The translations under genes and the position numbers were made by a program. Below the pieces are notes generated by a model. That model ran no database searches. It was not told where the DNA came from and worked only from the letters and a program-made list of their open reading frames with translations. From CAVRUD01 sp963849635 (GTDB lineage: Bacteria > Chloroflexota > Chloroflexia > Thermomicrobiales > UBA6265): DNA of 64,000 bases. The DNA lies in assembly GCA_963849635.1 (NCBI GenBank), contig CAWKIA010000018.1, forward strand, positions 1 to 64,000. Direction: 5' to 3'. Shown here in pieces: positions 45,757 through 56,800 of this stretch. Each line of letters starts with the position of its first letter. The stretch's first letter is position 1.

Positions 45757-46416
45757 ATGGAGTGGATCGGAGGGTTGGCGCTCCTGGTGGCCGCGTATTC
45801 CGTCGCCGCCGTCCCCTGGGGCGTCGTCCTGGGCAAATATTTCTCCGGGATCGATCTCCGCAGTTATGGGAGCAAATCGATTGGCACCACGAATGCCTTG
45901 CGCGTTCTGGGGTGGAGAATCTCGATCGCCGTTTTCGTGCTCGACTTCCTCAAGGGTCTGATTCCGGTCGTATTGGCCCGCTCATTCGGATTGTCTGACT
46001 GGATGGTCGCTTTGATCGGCGTCGCCACGGTCGCCGGTCACTGCTGGTCGCCCTACATTCGGTTCAGGGGCGGAAAGGGCATGGCAACGGGGGCCGGCGC
46101 AGCCTTTGGCCTCTTCCCCTGGCTCCTCGTCCTCATCCCGATTATGGTGATCGTGGTAGCTCTGACAAAGTATGTGTCTTTAGGGTCAATCCTCACGAGT
46201 GTTTTAGCATCCGCCTTGGTCTTGGTCATTGCGATCAAGGGTGATGCGAGTTGGGCCTTCTGGATCGCGATCACCGGTATGTCGGCAATCATCCTCTACA
46301 AGCACAGGGCAAACATCCAGCGCCTCATCAAGGGAACTGAGAATCGCCTGGGACAATCCGCCGCACCCTCCACGACCGGTGAGGTAACCATCCGGTCCGA
46401 CCTCAGTCGCGGATAG
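45757..46416 (+). CDS. plsY: Acyl-phosphate:glycerol-3-phosphate acyltransferase
   Basis: 219 residues with five to six membrane helices. PlsY makes lysophosphatidic acid from acyl-phosphate, the first acylation of phospholipids. Catalytic loops are SYGSKSIGTTNALRVLG, GHCWSPYIRFRGGKGMATGAG and the later KHRANIQRLIKGTENRL. The first loop differs from the common GSGNIGATNxxR, with K-S in place of G-N. It converges with galE, only 11 bases between stops. Confidence 0.92.
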   Translation: MEWIGGLALLVAAYSVAAVPWGVVLGKYFSGIDLRSYGSKSIGTTNALRVLGWRISIAVFVLDFLKGLIPVVLARSFGLSDWMVALIGVATVAGHCWSPYIRFRGGKGMATGAGAAFGLFPWLLVLIPIMVIVVALTKYVSLGSILTSVLASALVLVIAIKGDASWAFWIAITGMSAIILYKHRANIQRLIKGTENRLGQSAAPSTTGEVTIRSDLSRG

Positions 46417-46427
46417 GGCCGGACTTG

Positions 46428-47412
46428 CTATTGGGCCGGTTCGTACCCATTGGGATGGGCCCGCATCCAATCCCAGGCACTACCGATCATCTGATCGAGC
46501 GTCGACCGATGCGGATTCCAGCCAAGCATCTCTCGTGCGCGGCTAGAGTCAGCGACGAGCTCAGCGGGGTCACCCGCTCGCCTCTCCGATCGTTGAATCG
46601 GAAGTGGTCGTCCGGTGACCTGTTCAACAGCGGCGACGATCTCCGCCACGGAAAACCCGGATGTTGTTCCAAGGTTGAATGCGCCCAGCGGCTTATCGAG
46701 CTTCGCCAGGGCCAAGAGGTGAGCATCAGCCAAATCGATCACATGGACATAATCCCGAATGGCGGTTCCATCCGGCGTCGGGTAGTCAGTGCCGAAGATT
46801 CTGAACACCGGCCGCTTCCCCAGGATCGTTTGTAACGCAACCGGGATGACGTGGGTTTCAGGATCGTGATCTTCACCGCACTCTTTACTTGCGCCTGCCA
46901 CGTTGAAGAACCGCAGAACGGCGTAGTTCAATCCATACGCCGCCGCGTACCACTCGAGCATCTCTTCGACCATCAGCTTCGAGCGGCCGTAAGGATTGAT
47001 TGGAGCCTTGGGACGTCTCTTCGGAAATCGGTGACGAGGCAGGCGTACCGTAGACAGCCGCGGTTGACGAAAATACGAAGCGTTTCACGTCCGCGTCCCG
47101 CATGGCGACCAGTAAGTTGTGGCTGCCAACCACATTTGCGGCAAAGTAGTTTGCCGGATCTGCGACCGACTCACCGACTAGGGTCGCGCCCGCAAAGTGC
47201 ATGACCGCTTCGGGCGCAATTGCCTTTACCGCCGCGGCCACTTCCGCTGCCTCAGTAAGATTCGCTTGATGGATCGGGACATCCGCCGGGATCGCACCTC
47301 GATGTCCGCGCCACAAGCTGTCGAGTACGTGGACCTCGTGGCCCTCGTCCTGCAAGCACTCGACCGCGACGCTACCGATGTAGCCAGCTCCACCGGTGAC
47401 GAGAACTCGCAT
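46428..47412 (-). CDS. galE: UDP-glucose 4-epimerase, one frameshift
   Basis: 327 residues after removing one extra T near 47018-47022. GalE interconverts UDP-glucose and UDP-galactose for cell-surface sugars. The NAD site is MRVLVTGGAGYIGSVAVECL; the catalytic region is FSSTAAVYGTPASSPISEET, then after the break KAPINPYGRSKLMVEE with the Tyr and Lys; the end has RRAGDPAELVADSSRARE. CTGGAG precedes the ATG at 47412. Confidence 0.92.
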
Positions 47413-47649
47413 GACGCACTCCAGCCCTATTGATCCCTGGCGATCTCGTCCTGCCAAAATTCGGGGCAAGATGGCCGCAAAGAGGGCCATGGTACACTAC
47501 CGCGTCGCCCCGCCAGACGTACCATTCCTGTCATAATCTGGTCGCTCACGCGGCGATCAGGAATCTCCGGCGTTGCGCGCTGAAAGTCAGTTAGAATCGG
47601 CGAACCTCCACTAGTGAGGCCCGATCTTGCACCTCGACGGGAGCCTACC

Positions 47650-48933
47650 ATGGTCGCATCACCTACTGCCCCAACGATCGAGACGATCGATGTAAACGCC
47701 ATGACCGACGAGGTGTTCGCCGCGATTGGACGGGAACAGGACCGCCAGCGGCACAACATTGAACTCATTGCATCGGAAAACTACGTCTCCGAGAACGTGC
47801 TCCGGGCCGTCGGAACCGTCTTGACCAACAAGTACGCCGAGGGATACCCCGGCAAGCGCTACTACGGCGGGTGCGAGTTCGTTGACCAGGTCGAAGTTCT
47901 GGCAATAGAACGGGCCAAAGCACTGTTCGGCGTGGCCCATGCCAATGTCCAGCCCCACTCCGGCGCCTCTGCGAACCAGGCAGCCTACCTCGCACTGATC
48001 AAACCCGGTGACAAGATTCTTGGACTCAGCCTGGAGCAGGGCGGTCATCTTACCCACGGCAAGGAAGTCAATTTTTCCGGCCAACTCTTTGAGCCACACT
48101 TTTATGGCGTAGACGAAGAGACCGGGCTGATTGATTACGACGCCTTCGCTAACACTGCTCGCAAAGTCCGTCCTCAGGCGATCATCGCCGGGGCCAGCGC
48201 TTACAGTCGCCAGATCGATTTCGCCCGCTTCCGAGCGGTGGCCGACGAAGTCGGCGCCTACCTATTCGCCGATATCGCCCATATCGCCGGTCTCGTCGCC
48301 GTGGGACTCCACCCAACGTCCATCGGACATGCCCACATTACGATGACCACGACCCACAAGACACTCCGTGGCCCGCGGGGCGGCCTGATCCTGAGCGGCG
48401 AGGAGTTCGGCAAGCAGATTGACAAGAGCGTTTTCCCCGGGCAGCAGGGCGGACCACTCATGCATGTCATCGCCGGCAAAGCGGTAGCCTTCGGCGAGGC
48501 GTTGGCACCCGAATTCAAGGACTACGGCCTCCAGATCCTGGCAAATGCTCAGGCGATGGCCGACGAGCTCATCGTTCGCGGTCTGCCACTCATCTCCGGC
48601 GGCACCGACAATCACCTCATGCTTGTCAACGTCAACGCGATCGGGCTCAGCGGGCGCAAAGCCGAGCGTGTGCTGGACGACGTTGGTATCTCCGCCAATC
48701 GAAACACAATCCCTGGGGAGACCCGGCCACCAACTCAGGCCAGCGGTATTCGCCTCGGTACACCGGCGATCACCACTCGCGGCTTTCGCGAAGATGACTG
48801 CCGGACGGTCGCCCGCCTCGTCGTCGAAACGCTTTCGGCGCCGGAGGACGAAGCCAACCTCAACCGCATCCGCGACGAGGTGCGCCACCTCACTAGCCGG
48901 TTCCCGGTTCCTGGCGTTCCGGCGTCGCTCTAA
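47650..48933 (+). CDS. glyA: Serine hydroxymethyltransferase
   Basis: 427 residues from the ATG at 47650 (GGGAG seven bases upstream). PLP enzyme converting serine and THF to glycine and methylene-THF. It has HNIELIASENYVSENVLRAV, YAEGYPGKRYYGGCEFVD, and the PLP lysine in TTTHKTLRGPRGG. Together with gcvTH-PA and folD it supplies one-carbon units for the purine genes and fmt nearby. Confidence 0.96.
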   Translation: MVASPTAPTIETIDVNAMTDEVFAAIGREQDRQRHNIELIASENYVSENVLRAVGTVLTNKYAEGYPGKRYYGGCEFVDQVEVLAIERAKALFGVAHANVQPHSGASANQAAYLALIKPGDKILGLSLEQGGHLTHGKEVNFSGQLFEPHFYGVDEETGLIDYDAFANTARKVRPQAIIAGASAYSRQIDFARFRAVADEVGAYLFADIAHIAGLVAVGLHPTSIGHAHITMTTTHKTLRGPRGGLILSGEEFGKQIDKSVFPGQQGGPLMHVIAGKAVAFGEALAPEFKDYGLQILANAQAMADELIVRGLPLISGGTDNHLMLVNVNAIGLSGRKAERVLDDVGISANRNTIPGETRPPTQASGIRLGTPAITTRGFREDDCRTVARLVVETLSAPEDEANLNRIRDEVRHLTSRFPVPGVPASL

Positions 48934-48956
48934 CCGTTCACCCGGATGGGCCTCTC

Positions 48957-50054
48957 GTGACACACGCCGCGGTCGTCGTGGTCCTCTTCCTGGCGACCGG
49001 CCTGGCGTCGCTGCTGTTCGTCTGGAAATCGATCGACCTTTCGAAACAATTGGGGGTGATTGACCAGCCCGCCCCCCGGCGTGCCAACATGCCTCTGAAG
49101 CCGCGAGGAGCGGGCCCAGCCCTATTCCTCGCCTTCGCTTTCGGGTTGGCATTCTCGTATTCGCTCGACGTGCTCCGGTTCTCCCAAGAGACGGAACGCC
49201 TGCTACTCCTTCTCGCCGGAGCGGGACTCATAACCGGGGTCACCATCTACGACGACATCGTCGGAATGTCACCCCTGCCGAAGTTCTGCTTTCAACTGAG
49301 TGCCGCTGCCCTAGTGATCTTCCCCAGATTCCAGGGTGAGGGCCATGGCATCGTGATCGAGTCATTCAACTCTCCATTTGGCGGCCAGGTCGAGTTGGCG
49401 CTCTTCCCGGCGGTTGTGTTCACACTGTTCTGGTTCGTGGGTATGATGAACACGATCAACTTCGTCGATGGGCTCGATGGCCTGGCAGGGTCCGTCACGC
49501 TCGTTGCCTGCGCGATCCTGTTTGTCCACACCTACTATCTGGAGCCACAATTCACCATATCTCTGTTGGCCGTGATTCTTGGGGCGACTACGACAGGGTT
49601 TCTTGTCTTCAACTGGCACCCATCAAAAGTCATCATGGGTGACGCGGGAGCCTACTTCCTGGGATTTGCCCTGGGTGGCATCGCGATCATCGGTGGCGCG
49701 AAGATCGCCACTGCACTGCTCGTGCTGGGTGTGCCGATCCTCGACGTGGCCAGCGTGATCGTCACTCGAATCGTCCGCCGGGGGTCGCCTGCGGTCGCCG
49801 ACCGGGTCCACCTGCACTATCGCCTGCTCGATAGGGGTTGGAGTCACACGCGGGTGACGCTGTTCGTGGCGGCGGTCTCCGCGGCGTTTGGCGGGGCCGG
49901 CTTACTCCTTCCGAACAGTGAGTCAAAGCTCATCGCACTTGTTGCGATCGGCTTGCTTGTATTAGGCATCGTTACGCTTCTGACGGTTCAAGAGCGCAAT
50001 CTCGCCAAAGCAAAGACCAACCTGGGAGAGACAGGAATCACTGCCCTCTCCTGA
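48957..50054 (+). CDS. Undecaprenyl-phosphate GlcNAc-1-phosphate transferase (WecA/TagO/MraY superfamily)
   Basis: 365 residues with about ten or eleven membrane helices. These enzymes put a sugar-1-phosphate on undecaprenyl phosphate to start surface polysaccharides or teichoic acids. Motifs are TIYDDIVGMSPLPKF, NTINFVDGLDGLAGS, VIMGDAGAYFLGFALGG and the cytoplasmic ADRVHLHYRLLDRGWSHTRV, the HxHHR-like loop typical of the WecA/TagO branch. GTG start 23 bases after glyA. Confidence 0.85.
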   Translation: MTHAAVVVVLFLATGLASLLFVWKSIDLSKQLGVIDQPAPRRANMPLKPRGAGPALFLAFAFGLAFSYSLDVLRFSQETERLLLLLAGAGLITGVTIYDDIVGMSPLPKFCFQLSAAALVIFPRFQGEGHGIVIESFNSPFGGQVELALFPAVVFTLFWFVGMMNTINFVDGLDGLAGSVTLVACAILFVHTYYLEPQFTISLLAVILGATTTGFLVFNWHPSKVIMGDAGAYFLGFALGGIAIIGGAKIATALLVLGVPILDVASVIVTRIVRRGSPAVADRVHLHYRLLDRGWSHTRVTLFVAAVSAAFGGAGLLLPNSESKLIALVAIGLLVLGIVTLLTVQERNLAKAKTNLGETGITALS

Positions 50055-50091
50055 GATTGGTCTTCCCTGAGCCCTGGCGGTTTACTAGGTG

Positions 50092-50319
50092 CTATTGCAG
50101 CAGGAGCTCAAACCTGAGCTTGTCGCGCTCGTCACGGCTGGCGCGCCGATCGATCGCGCCGATCATGGCCGCGATCAGGTGCACGCCGTAGCGAGACATG
50201 AGCGTGCCGACGACGGCGCCGGCGGTGGCTCCAACCGCAGTCCCAATCAGAAAAGGGACGATCGGTCCCGCGTTGCGGCGCGATTGCTTGAGTGGATCGA
50301 TTGTCTCGACGGTGGCCAC
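50092..50319 (-). CDS. Small membrane protein, unknown
   Basis: 75 residues from a GTG at 50319 with AGGAGAGG six to eight bases upstream. A polar N-terminus is followed by one glycine-zipper-like helix (PFLIGTAVGATAGAVVGTLM) and a charged end (DRRASRDERDKLRFELL). No family recognised. It is convergent with the transferase and lies downstream of rsfS on the same strand. Confidence 0.65.
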   Translation of the reverse strand: MATVETIDPLKQSRRNAGPIVPFLIGTAVGATAGAVVGTLMSRYGVHLIAAMIGAIDRRASRDERDKLRFELLLQ

Positions 50320-50542
50320 GTTGCCCTCTCCTGTGACCGATCAGCAAGCCAGCAGGTCTGCGCATGCGGATCGCAATCACCCACCAGTGTGGCAGGTAAA
50401 CCGTGCCATGCCAAACACTGGCCGGCGCAAGGACTCCGGCCCAGATTGGATTGTCATCGGCGGGACACGCACAGTATACGTCCAAACGCCGGCGCTGGGG
50501 AATAGGCGCCGGGCAATTCGGTCGGCAGCCGAACCACGATCG

Positions 50543-50953
50543 CTACTGAATGGCCAGCAGCGTTGGCGCGTCCTTCCACACGTCTTCCAGGCGATAGAAC
50601 GACCGCTGGTCGACATCGAAAATGTGGACGACGACATCACCGTAGTCGATCAGAATCCATCCTGACGACGGAGTTCCCTCGATCCGGCGGGGAAAACTGC
50701 CGTCTTCCTCCAGCTGTTCCATCACGTCGCGATGGATTGCCCGGAGCTGGCGCTCGTTCTCGCCGGAGCAAATGACGAAGCAGTCAGCAACCGTCGAGGT
50801 ATGATGGATATCGATCACGACCGTATTCTGGGCAGGCGTATCGGCAATGACTTCGGCGATCCGGATCGCCAGGTCGCGGCTCGAGGAATAAAGCGGCTCG
50901 CGCGGGACCGCGACATCCGACTGTTCCGGGAGAAAAGTATGTTCGGTTGCGAT
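50543..50953 (-). CDS. rsfS: Ribosomal silencing factor RsfS, apparent ATC start
   Basis: RsfS (Iojap/YbeB) binds uL14 and blocks subunit joining in starvation. The core is SSRDLAIRIAEVIADTPAQN, then VVIDIHHTSTVADCFVICSG and GWILIDYGDVVVHIFD with the final RSFYRLEDVW. The frame has no ATG, GTG or TTG ahead of the first conserved helix. The only start-like codon with a signal is ATC at 50953, six bases after a perfect AAGGAGG, giving 136 residues. A GTG at 50818 would cut off the first helix. Either a rare ATC start or a base error is implied. Confidence 0.85.
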   Translation of the reverse strand: MATEHTFLPEQSDVAVPREPLYSSSRDLAIRIAEVIADTPAQNTVVIDIHHTSTVADCFVICSGENERQLRAIHRDVMEQLEEDGSFPRRIEGTPSSGWILIDYGDVVVHIFDVDQRSFYRLEDVWKDAPTLLAIQ

Positions 50954-51022
50954 GTGACGCCTCCTTGAGAATCTGAAAAAGGACCTCTTCGGTCCATTGT
51001 GCGGGCATACGTGGGATTCGGG

Positions 51023-51094
51023 TGGGCCCGGCAGGATTCGAACCTGCGACCCTGGGGTTATGAGCCCCGTGCTCTGCCGCTGAGCTACAGGCCC
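51023..51094 (-). tRNA. tRNA with CAT anticodon (elongator Met or Ile2)
   Basis: Regular cloverleaf, anticodon CAT in loop CTCATAA, acceptor GGGCCTG with CGGGCCC, discriminator A, CCA not encoded. G1:C72 rules out initiator tRNA. Elongator Met and lysidine-modified Ile(CAT) cannot be told apart with certainty by eye. Confidence 0.9.
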
Positions 51095-51111
51095 AAGGCA
51101 CCCGGACTGCG

Positions 51112-51140
51112 ATTCTAGTGCAACAAACCGACCAGTACAA
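51112..51140 (-). promoter_or_regulatory. Promoter of the CAT tRNA (and possibly rsfS)
   Basis: TTGTAC (51140-51135), 17 bases, TAGAAT (51117-51112) on the minus strand, 18 bases before the tRNA. Transcription could continue into rsfS. Confidence 0.6.
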
Positions 51141-51197
51141 TCAATCGTTGGTCACCGTACGATAGCGAGTTGCAACGAACTCCAACCAATTACAAGG

Positions 51198-51270
51198 AGC
51201 GGGGGACGGGACTCGAACCCGCGACAGTCTGCTTGGAAGGCAGATACTCTACCAACTGAGTTACCCCCGC
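51198..51270 (-). tRNA. tRNA-Gly (TCC)
   Basis: Anticodon TCC in loop CTTCCAA; acceptor GCGGGGG with CCCCCGC, discriminator T, CCA not encoded. All arms regular. Confidence 0.95.
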
Positions 51271-51388
51271 AAACGCCGCTTCATATTGACGATTGCGCCG
51301 CCAAAGCTTACCACGCATCCGCCGCGCCAGGGCGAACATTTCTCCGAGATTTCGAGCAATGACGGTGAATCACTCTCGATCAATCAGG

Positions 51389-51462
51389 TCGGGGTGAGAG
51401 GACTCGAACCTCCGACCTCAGCGTCCCAAACGCCGCGCGCTACCAGGCTGCGCCACACCCCG
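51389..51462 (-). tRNA. tRNA-Pro (TGG)
   Basis: Anticodon TGG in loop TTTGGGA; acceptor CGGGGTG with CACCCCG, discriminator A, D-arm GGCGCAGCCTGGTAGCGC typical of Pro tRNAs. Confidence 0.95.
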
Positions 51463-51504
51463 TATTGACTCGAACCTGAGTATAGGCAGTCGCCAGAATT
51501 CCTG

Positions 51505-53885
51505 TCAACGATCGGCACCTTTGCTGACATCCTGAGAACTACCCGCAGTCGGTTCGAGCCGGCGATAGACTGCGACTTCGCCGGATTGAAACGCGAGTTC
51601 CCAACTACTGCCAGGATAGCCGGGGTCCGAGACACCCGCGTACCGCTCTCTAAGCAGACTGCAGTCAGCATCCCCCTCGCGTTCCAACGTGCCGACGTAG
51701 AGGTACGTCACGCCATAACTGCCGAAGAGGTCGCTGTTTGGGTCCTCGAACATCGCGCGGACGTCCGACTGGCGCACGGAAATCTGCTCGTCCAATGGCT
51801 GACCGTTCCGCCACTGATGCTCATGGTTGCCCCAACCGATCACCGTCGGCACCCCGGTGAACGCCGAAACTCGATTATTACGCATATCCTGCTGGTAAGA
51901 GTTTCCGTACGCGCAGCCGGCGGCCTCGAGCACGATGTCGTCTTCCCCGACGTTGTCCGCGACCCATGCGATCGCCGCTAGCTCATCCGGATGTGCGTCC
52001 GCTATATAGGCAAGACCATCAAGCGTTCGCCAGTCTGAATAGTGATTGGTCCATTGGTTGTAGGCGATCAGCGGATAGGCCAGTCCGGCCGCCAAGGCGA
52101 CTGCGCTGGCGACGGCAAAGGCAGGCTTGCGCCAAAATGAACCGGCAAACTCGCGCCAGATGACAACGCCGGTCCCCGCCGCCGCAATCGCGAAGAGCGT
52201 CCATGCCTGGTAATAGACCTTAAAGACGGTGTTCATTCGGTTGCCAAACGTATCCTGGATGTAGAAAAACTCGGCGCCGATCACCAGCGCAAATCCCACC
52301 GCAAAGAGGCCAGCAGATATTTCGCGGAGGCCATGCTCCCGAGTGGATGTCAACTGGACGAGCAGCAAGACAAGGGGAATGCCCCCGAGGATGAGCACCG
52401 GAGCGGGCAATATGACCCCGACGATGATAACGACCGCCAATGCCGGCCAAGCCAGACGCAGCATCGCCGCCATCACGTCGCCTGCAGACGCTTCAGCCGA
52501 ATGGCTCCCGCCGGAAAAATCCACTAATGGTCAAAACCAAAGCCGCGAAGTAAGGCAGACCAAAGACCGTCAGGAACTCTCCAGCTGACGTCCGCTCGCC
52601 GCGCACTCCGACAAGCGTACTTAGGACCGTTGAGAGAAGGGGGATGTCGCGCAGAATGCCGGGAACCCGATCGTTAGATTGTCCTACTGGCGCATTGAAC
52701 TTCGCATAGAACGGCAGCCACGCAACAAGCGATGCGAGGAGATATGCACCGGCCGCCAGGACCTGATCGCGTCGCTCCCAATGTGCGAACAGCGACGGCC
52801 AATCCAAGCAGTCCGATCAACAGGAAAGTTGGATAGTCCCAGCTATTCAGTGCGTACAGCGAACCAATCAGAGCTCCGGTCAGGCCGAAAACCAGCAGGA
52901 TACTGGTCTGACCGCTTGAATTACTTTCCATTCCAAACAAGAGCAGATTGAACGCCAGCGCAAGTGCCATCAGCGTGAAGGGCAGGGCCATCACGTGCGG
53001 GTGAAGATCGCCCAGGAGAAAGCTGAACGAGGGAAACTCGTTGATTGTTGCGATCGCTCCAGTATCGCCGTCGCATACGTTGTCGACCCGAGCACCGTCA
53101 CAGACGATACGCGAAGACCGCCAACCAACCCCGTCCACTTGGTCCCACCAATCGGCGTCAACTGTTGCCCTTGGCGCCTTTAGGTACTGGACAGGGGCAT
53201 ACATGTTTCCGGCGACGACGACCAAAAAAGCTGCCCCCAGCCCCGCCCCGACCGCGACCCTTCGAGTACCCCACTGACGGGCCAGATTGAATCCCAATCC
53301 GGCAGCTACCACGATCGCCATGCTGCCGGTCGTGGCAAGCGCCAGGTTAAATCCGTACTCAGTTGGTACTCCCGCCATCCGCGAGACTGAACCATGAACC
53401 AGATAGCCTAAGTAGTAGTAGTTGATCGGCTCGCCCGAGAACCACGGATCGTCGGGCGGGATCGACTCAGCCCGAGCGCTGGCCGATAGCAACGCCATAT
53501 CCATCGGTTTCTCGGTGTTGTCGATGTTAGGAGTGAAGCCACGTAACCAGACATAAACGACAAAGGTGACGAGCGTCAACAGTTCACTCAGTCCAAGCGA
53601 GCGAATCCAGCCCGCATCGATCAAGTGGCGCCGGTAGACCGTGAACCACCCGCCGGCTCCCGCGAAGGCCATAGTTACCCAAAGTCCGGCAGTGGAGTAG
53701 GGGAGGAACCCAATTCCAGCCAGAAACCAGAGCGGGAAGACCGTTCCCAAAAGAGCCACTGGCCGGACAATAGTCGCTCCTCGGTCGGGCAACTGCGCGC
53801 ACAGCAACCTGACCCATGGAGCAAAGGCGAAACCGAGAACTAAGAGCAGCCCGTACCACCGAATGATCAATTCGGCGTTGTTCAC
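51505..53885 (-). CDS. YYY-type (DUF2298) membrane protein, two frameshifts
   Basis: 792 residues after removal of two extra bases (near 52760-52790 and 52510-52525), within the 700-900 size class of single YYY proteins. Twelve or more helices. It has the naming motif NYYYLGYLVHG preceded by GEPI, DPWFSGEP, and FPSFSFLLGDLHPHVMALP; the C-terminal soluble part (TVIGWGNHEHQWR, FGSYGVTYLYVG) resembles the end of the neighbouring giant. Function unknown; the fold and the fused GT39 domain in its neighbour suggest a lipid-linked sugar transferase or flippase. Its GTG start overlaps the neighbour's stop (GTGA). Confidence 0.8.
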
Positions 53886-56800
53886 GCTCCGCTTCCCGCG
53901 GGCTCTGAGATCACCCGATAGACCGTCATGTCACCGTGCTGGAAGGCGATCTCCAGCGTGGACCCCACCATTTGCGCGAACGCGGCAATGCCTTGTGCGT
54001 TCGGTTGCGAGGTGCAGCCCTGGTTAGTCCAAACGACTCCCAACCGCTCAAGCTGACCAACTACGACATATTCGACTCCGTACCGAGCTAGAATCTGCTT
54101 CTTCACCTCAACATCATTCGAGCGGTAGAGATCGCCAACGTCGTCCTGACGCTCAGCCAGCCCATCTATATAGCGCTGCTGCGTTTCATGATTGAGCCAG
54201 CCAATGATCGTCGGCAGGCCCGTTCCAATCGATATTCGTGATCCATTGCATCGGTACGCGCCGATGCTTGCCTCGGCAATAACAGGAGAACCCGGCACGT
54301 TCTCGTTGAACCAGTCGATTGCCGCGCGGTCGTCCGCAAATGAAAGCAGCGTGCCGTCTGGAGCTGTCCGGATCGTGCCGTAATCCATCCAGTCATACGC
54401 ATTGAGCGTTCCCGAACCCAGATGGTCGGCGAAACGCTGGTCTAGGCGGGGTCTCGTGGCAAGCACCGGATAGAAGAGCGAGAGGGCAACGACGACCGCA
54501 CTGACGATCGCACCAGTTTGCACCCAGCCGCGGAATGCGGAATCCCGCGATACGGACCCGGATTCCGATCGATGCTGTTCCTCCAGGACCGGAGATTCAT
54601 CGCCCGATGAAACTATTCCCAGCCGACTGGATGCGAAGGAGCCTTCTGCGTTCCCAATCCAGGTCGCAATCAGCCACGCCATCAACGCGCCACCGGCAAG
54701 GGCGAGTAATACCCAGACCTGATTGTAGAACTTGAAGATCGTGTTCATCCGATAGGCACTGCCACCTTCAAGGTTATCGACGAGGAAGATCACCTCGGTT
54801 CCAGCGACGATAGCGGCGGCACCTGCGCACATTAAGGCGACAAAGCGGGCCGATTGCTCGGAGTCGGTCAGCCAGATTATGGTCGCCAGGGCGGCAATCG
54901 AAATCATGAGAGCAAACACGGTCCAATCGCTCGCGACCGCCACCAACGCCACTACTCCAATAAGCACGATCGCCGCCCGTAGGACGAAGAGGCGCTCAAC
55001 GTGAGTTGCGAACCGGCTAGCATTAACCGCAATCCAGGCCGATCCAAGCAATGTAACGATCGCCACCACTACCAGCGCATCTGTCACGGCGTCACGCAGA
55101 TTAGCGCGGTCGGCCGGCAACAACGCATGCAGGCCAATCGCCCCCACAATCAAGACCGTCGCAATACTGGAAGACCAGCCAAGTGACGACCGATCGCTCC
55201 GTCTAAGTGACCAGGCGACCAGCGCAACGCTGACGATTGCGAACAATCCACCCGCGTGCCGGGAGAACTCCCAGAAGTCGGATTGTTCGCGCACCTTTCC
55301 AATCGAGCTGAACAGTGCGACATAATGCATATGAAAGGGAAGGAAGAGCCCATAGGCAAAGGCACCGACGACCACGACTCCGCCTATCGTCGCGCCCATC
55401 CTGACTGTGATTGACCTGATCGACCCGGTTGCCATGAAGATGGCGACGACACTCACGGCAAGGTAGGTCGCGACATCCCAGGCATTGGTCGCAAACAGGG
55501 CGCCAACCGCCAAGGCGAGTACAAGACACTTGATTGTTAGCGTGATTACCGCGGTTCGTTCCGCCGCCGGACGATATACGGCCAACATCGTCCTGCGTGT
55601 GTCACGAGCGAGTGAATACCCTAGCGCAATCGCCAAGATGGTAATCGGCATGGCGATCACGTGGGCGTGGAGGTCGGCCCACAGACCCGTGAAGTAGGGG
55701 AACTCGGTGATCGTGTTGCCAGGATCGATTACCCGGGTGGGACCCCAGGTGTTGTAGTCAAAGTCCCTTATGTCGGGGTTCTCGAGCCAGCCGAAAGAAT
55801 TCATCCAGTTGCCGATTCCGACCAGAAGCAGGACGCCGGCGAGACCTGCCGGTATCGCGACTGCCCGTCGAACTAGGTCGCGGCCCAACGTCGCGGCGAC
55901 GCCGAACCCAGTCATGGCGAGAATGGCAACAAACATTGGCGAAGCGAGGTTGAACCCGATCTCGCTCGGAATCCCAGTGAGTTTGAGACAAAACGCGACC
56001 AGGTAAAGTCCGAAGTAGTAGTAGTTGATGAACCCGTCAGCAAACCACGGGTCATAAGGAGGGAAATGCGCACTGCGCAAGGTTGCATTGAGGTGCGCAA
56101 ACTCCATCGGCTTTTCGCCGCCCCAGATCGGATGGTATGAGTCAGGGTTGAGATAGCGAAATACCAGGAAGAGGGCAAAGACACCCCAAAAAACCACCTC
56201 CGCGGCCGCCGCAGTCCGGGTTTGTTCGCTCGATTGGCGCCAGCCCGGGCGAAAGCCGGACCATCGAAAGCGCATTAGCCAGCCACCCGCGGCGACGGCG
56301 GCCAACGCTACCCACGCCCATACCGCTCGAAAGGCAATCAACTCTGTACTTGCGCCGAGCCAAACGATGTACCCCGCGATGAGCAGCGCAATCAGCCTCG
56401 AGAAACTCCAGCCGCCGTCAGCAAACCTCGCAAACAGCAATCTGGACCAGGGCCAGGCGGCAAACTGAAGCACGAAGATGAGGACGATCCAGACCACGAG
56501 CGCAACGACCGAGTTGTCTGTCCAGTCCGCGCTCCAGCGGGCATCGTCAACGACGTCCAGGCTGCCAACCGGATCGTCGAGCATCAAATCGTTGTCGGGA
56601 TAGCGCTCCGGCGTCACTTCTTGCATCCGGGCGTCGAGCATCAGCGCATCATAGGAAGCGCGGTCAACGAGCTCTGTCTTCTGGTAAACCCAGACGTGGG
56701 GATGGTCGTAGTTGAGCCATGATTCGTCGGCGCTGTCGTCGTCAAACTGGATAGGACCGATCCCAGGATAGCGATGGATGTCAGCGACGAGGGTGAAACC

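Noticed and set aside
51023..51094. Initiator tRNA-fMet
   Set aside because: The first acceptor pair is G1:C72; initiator tRNA lacks a pair here.
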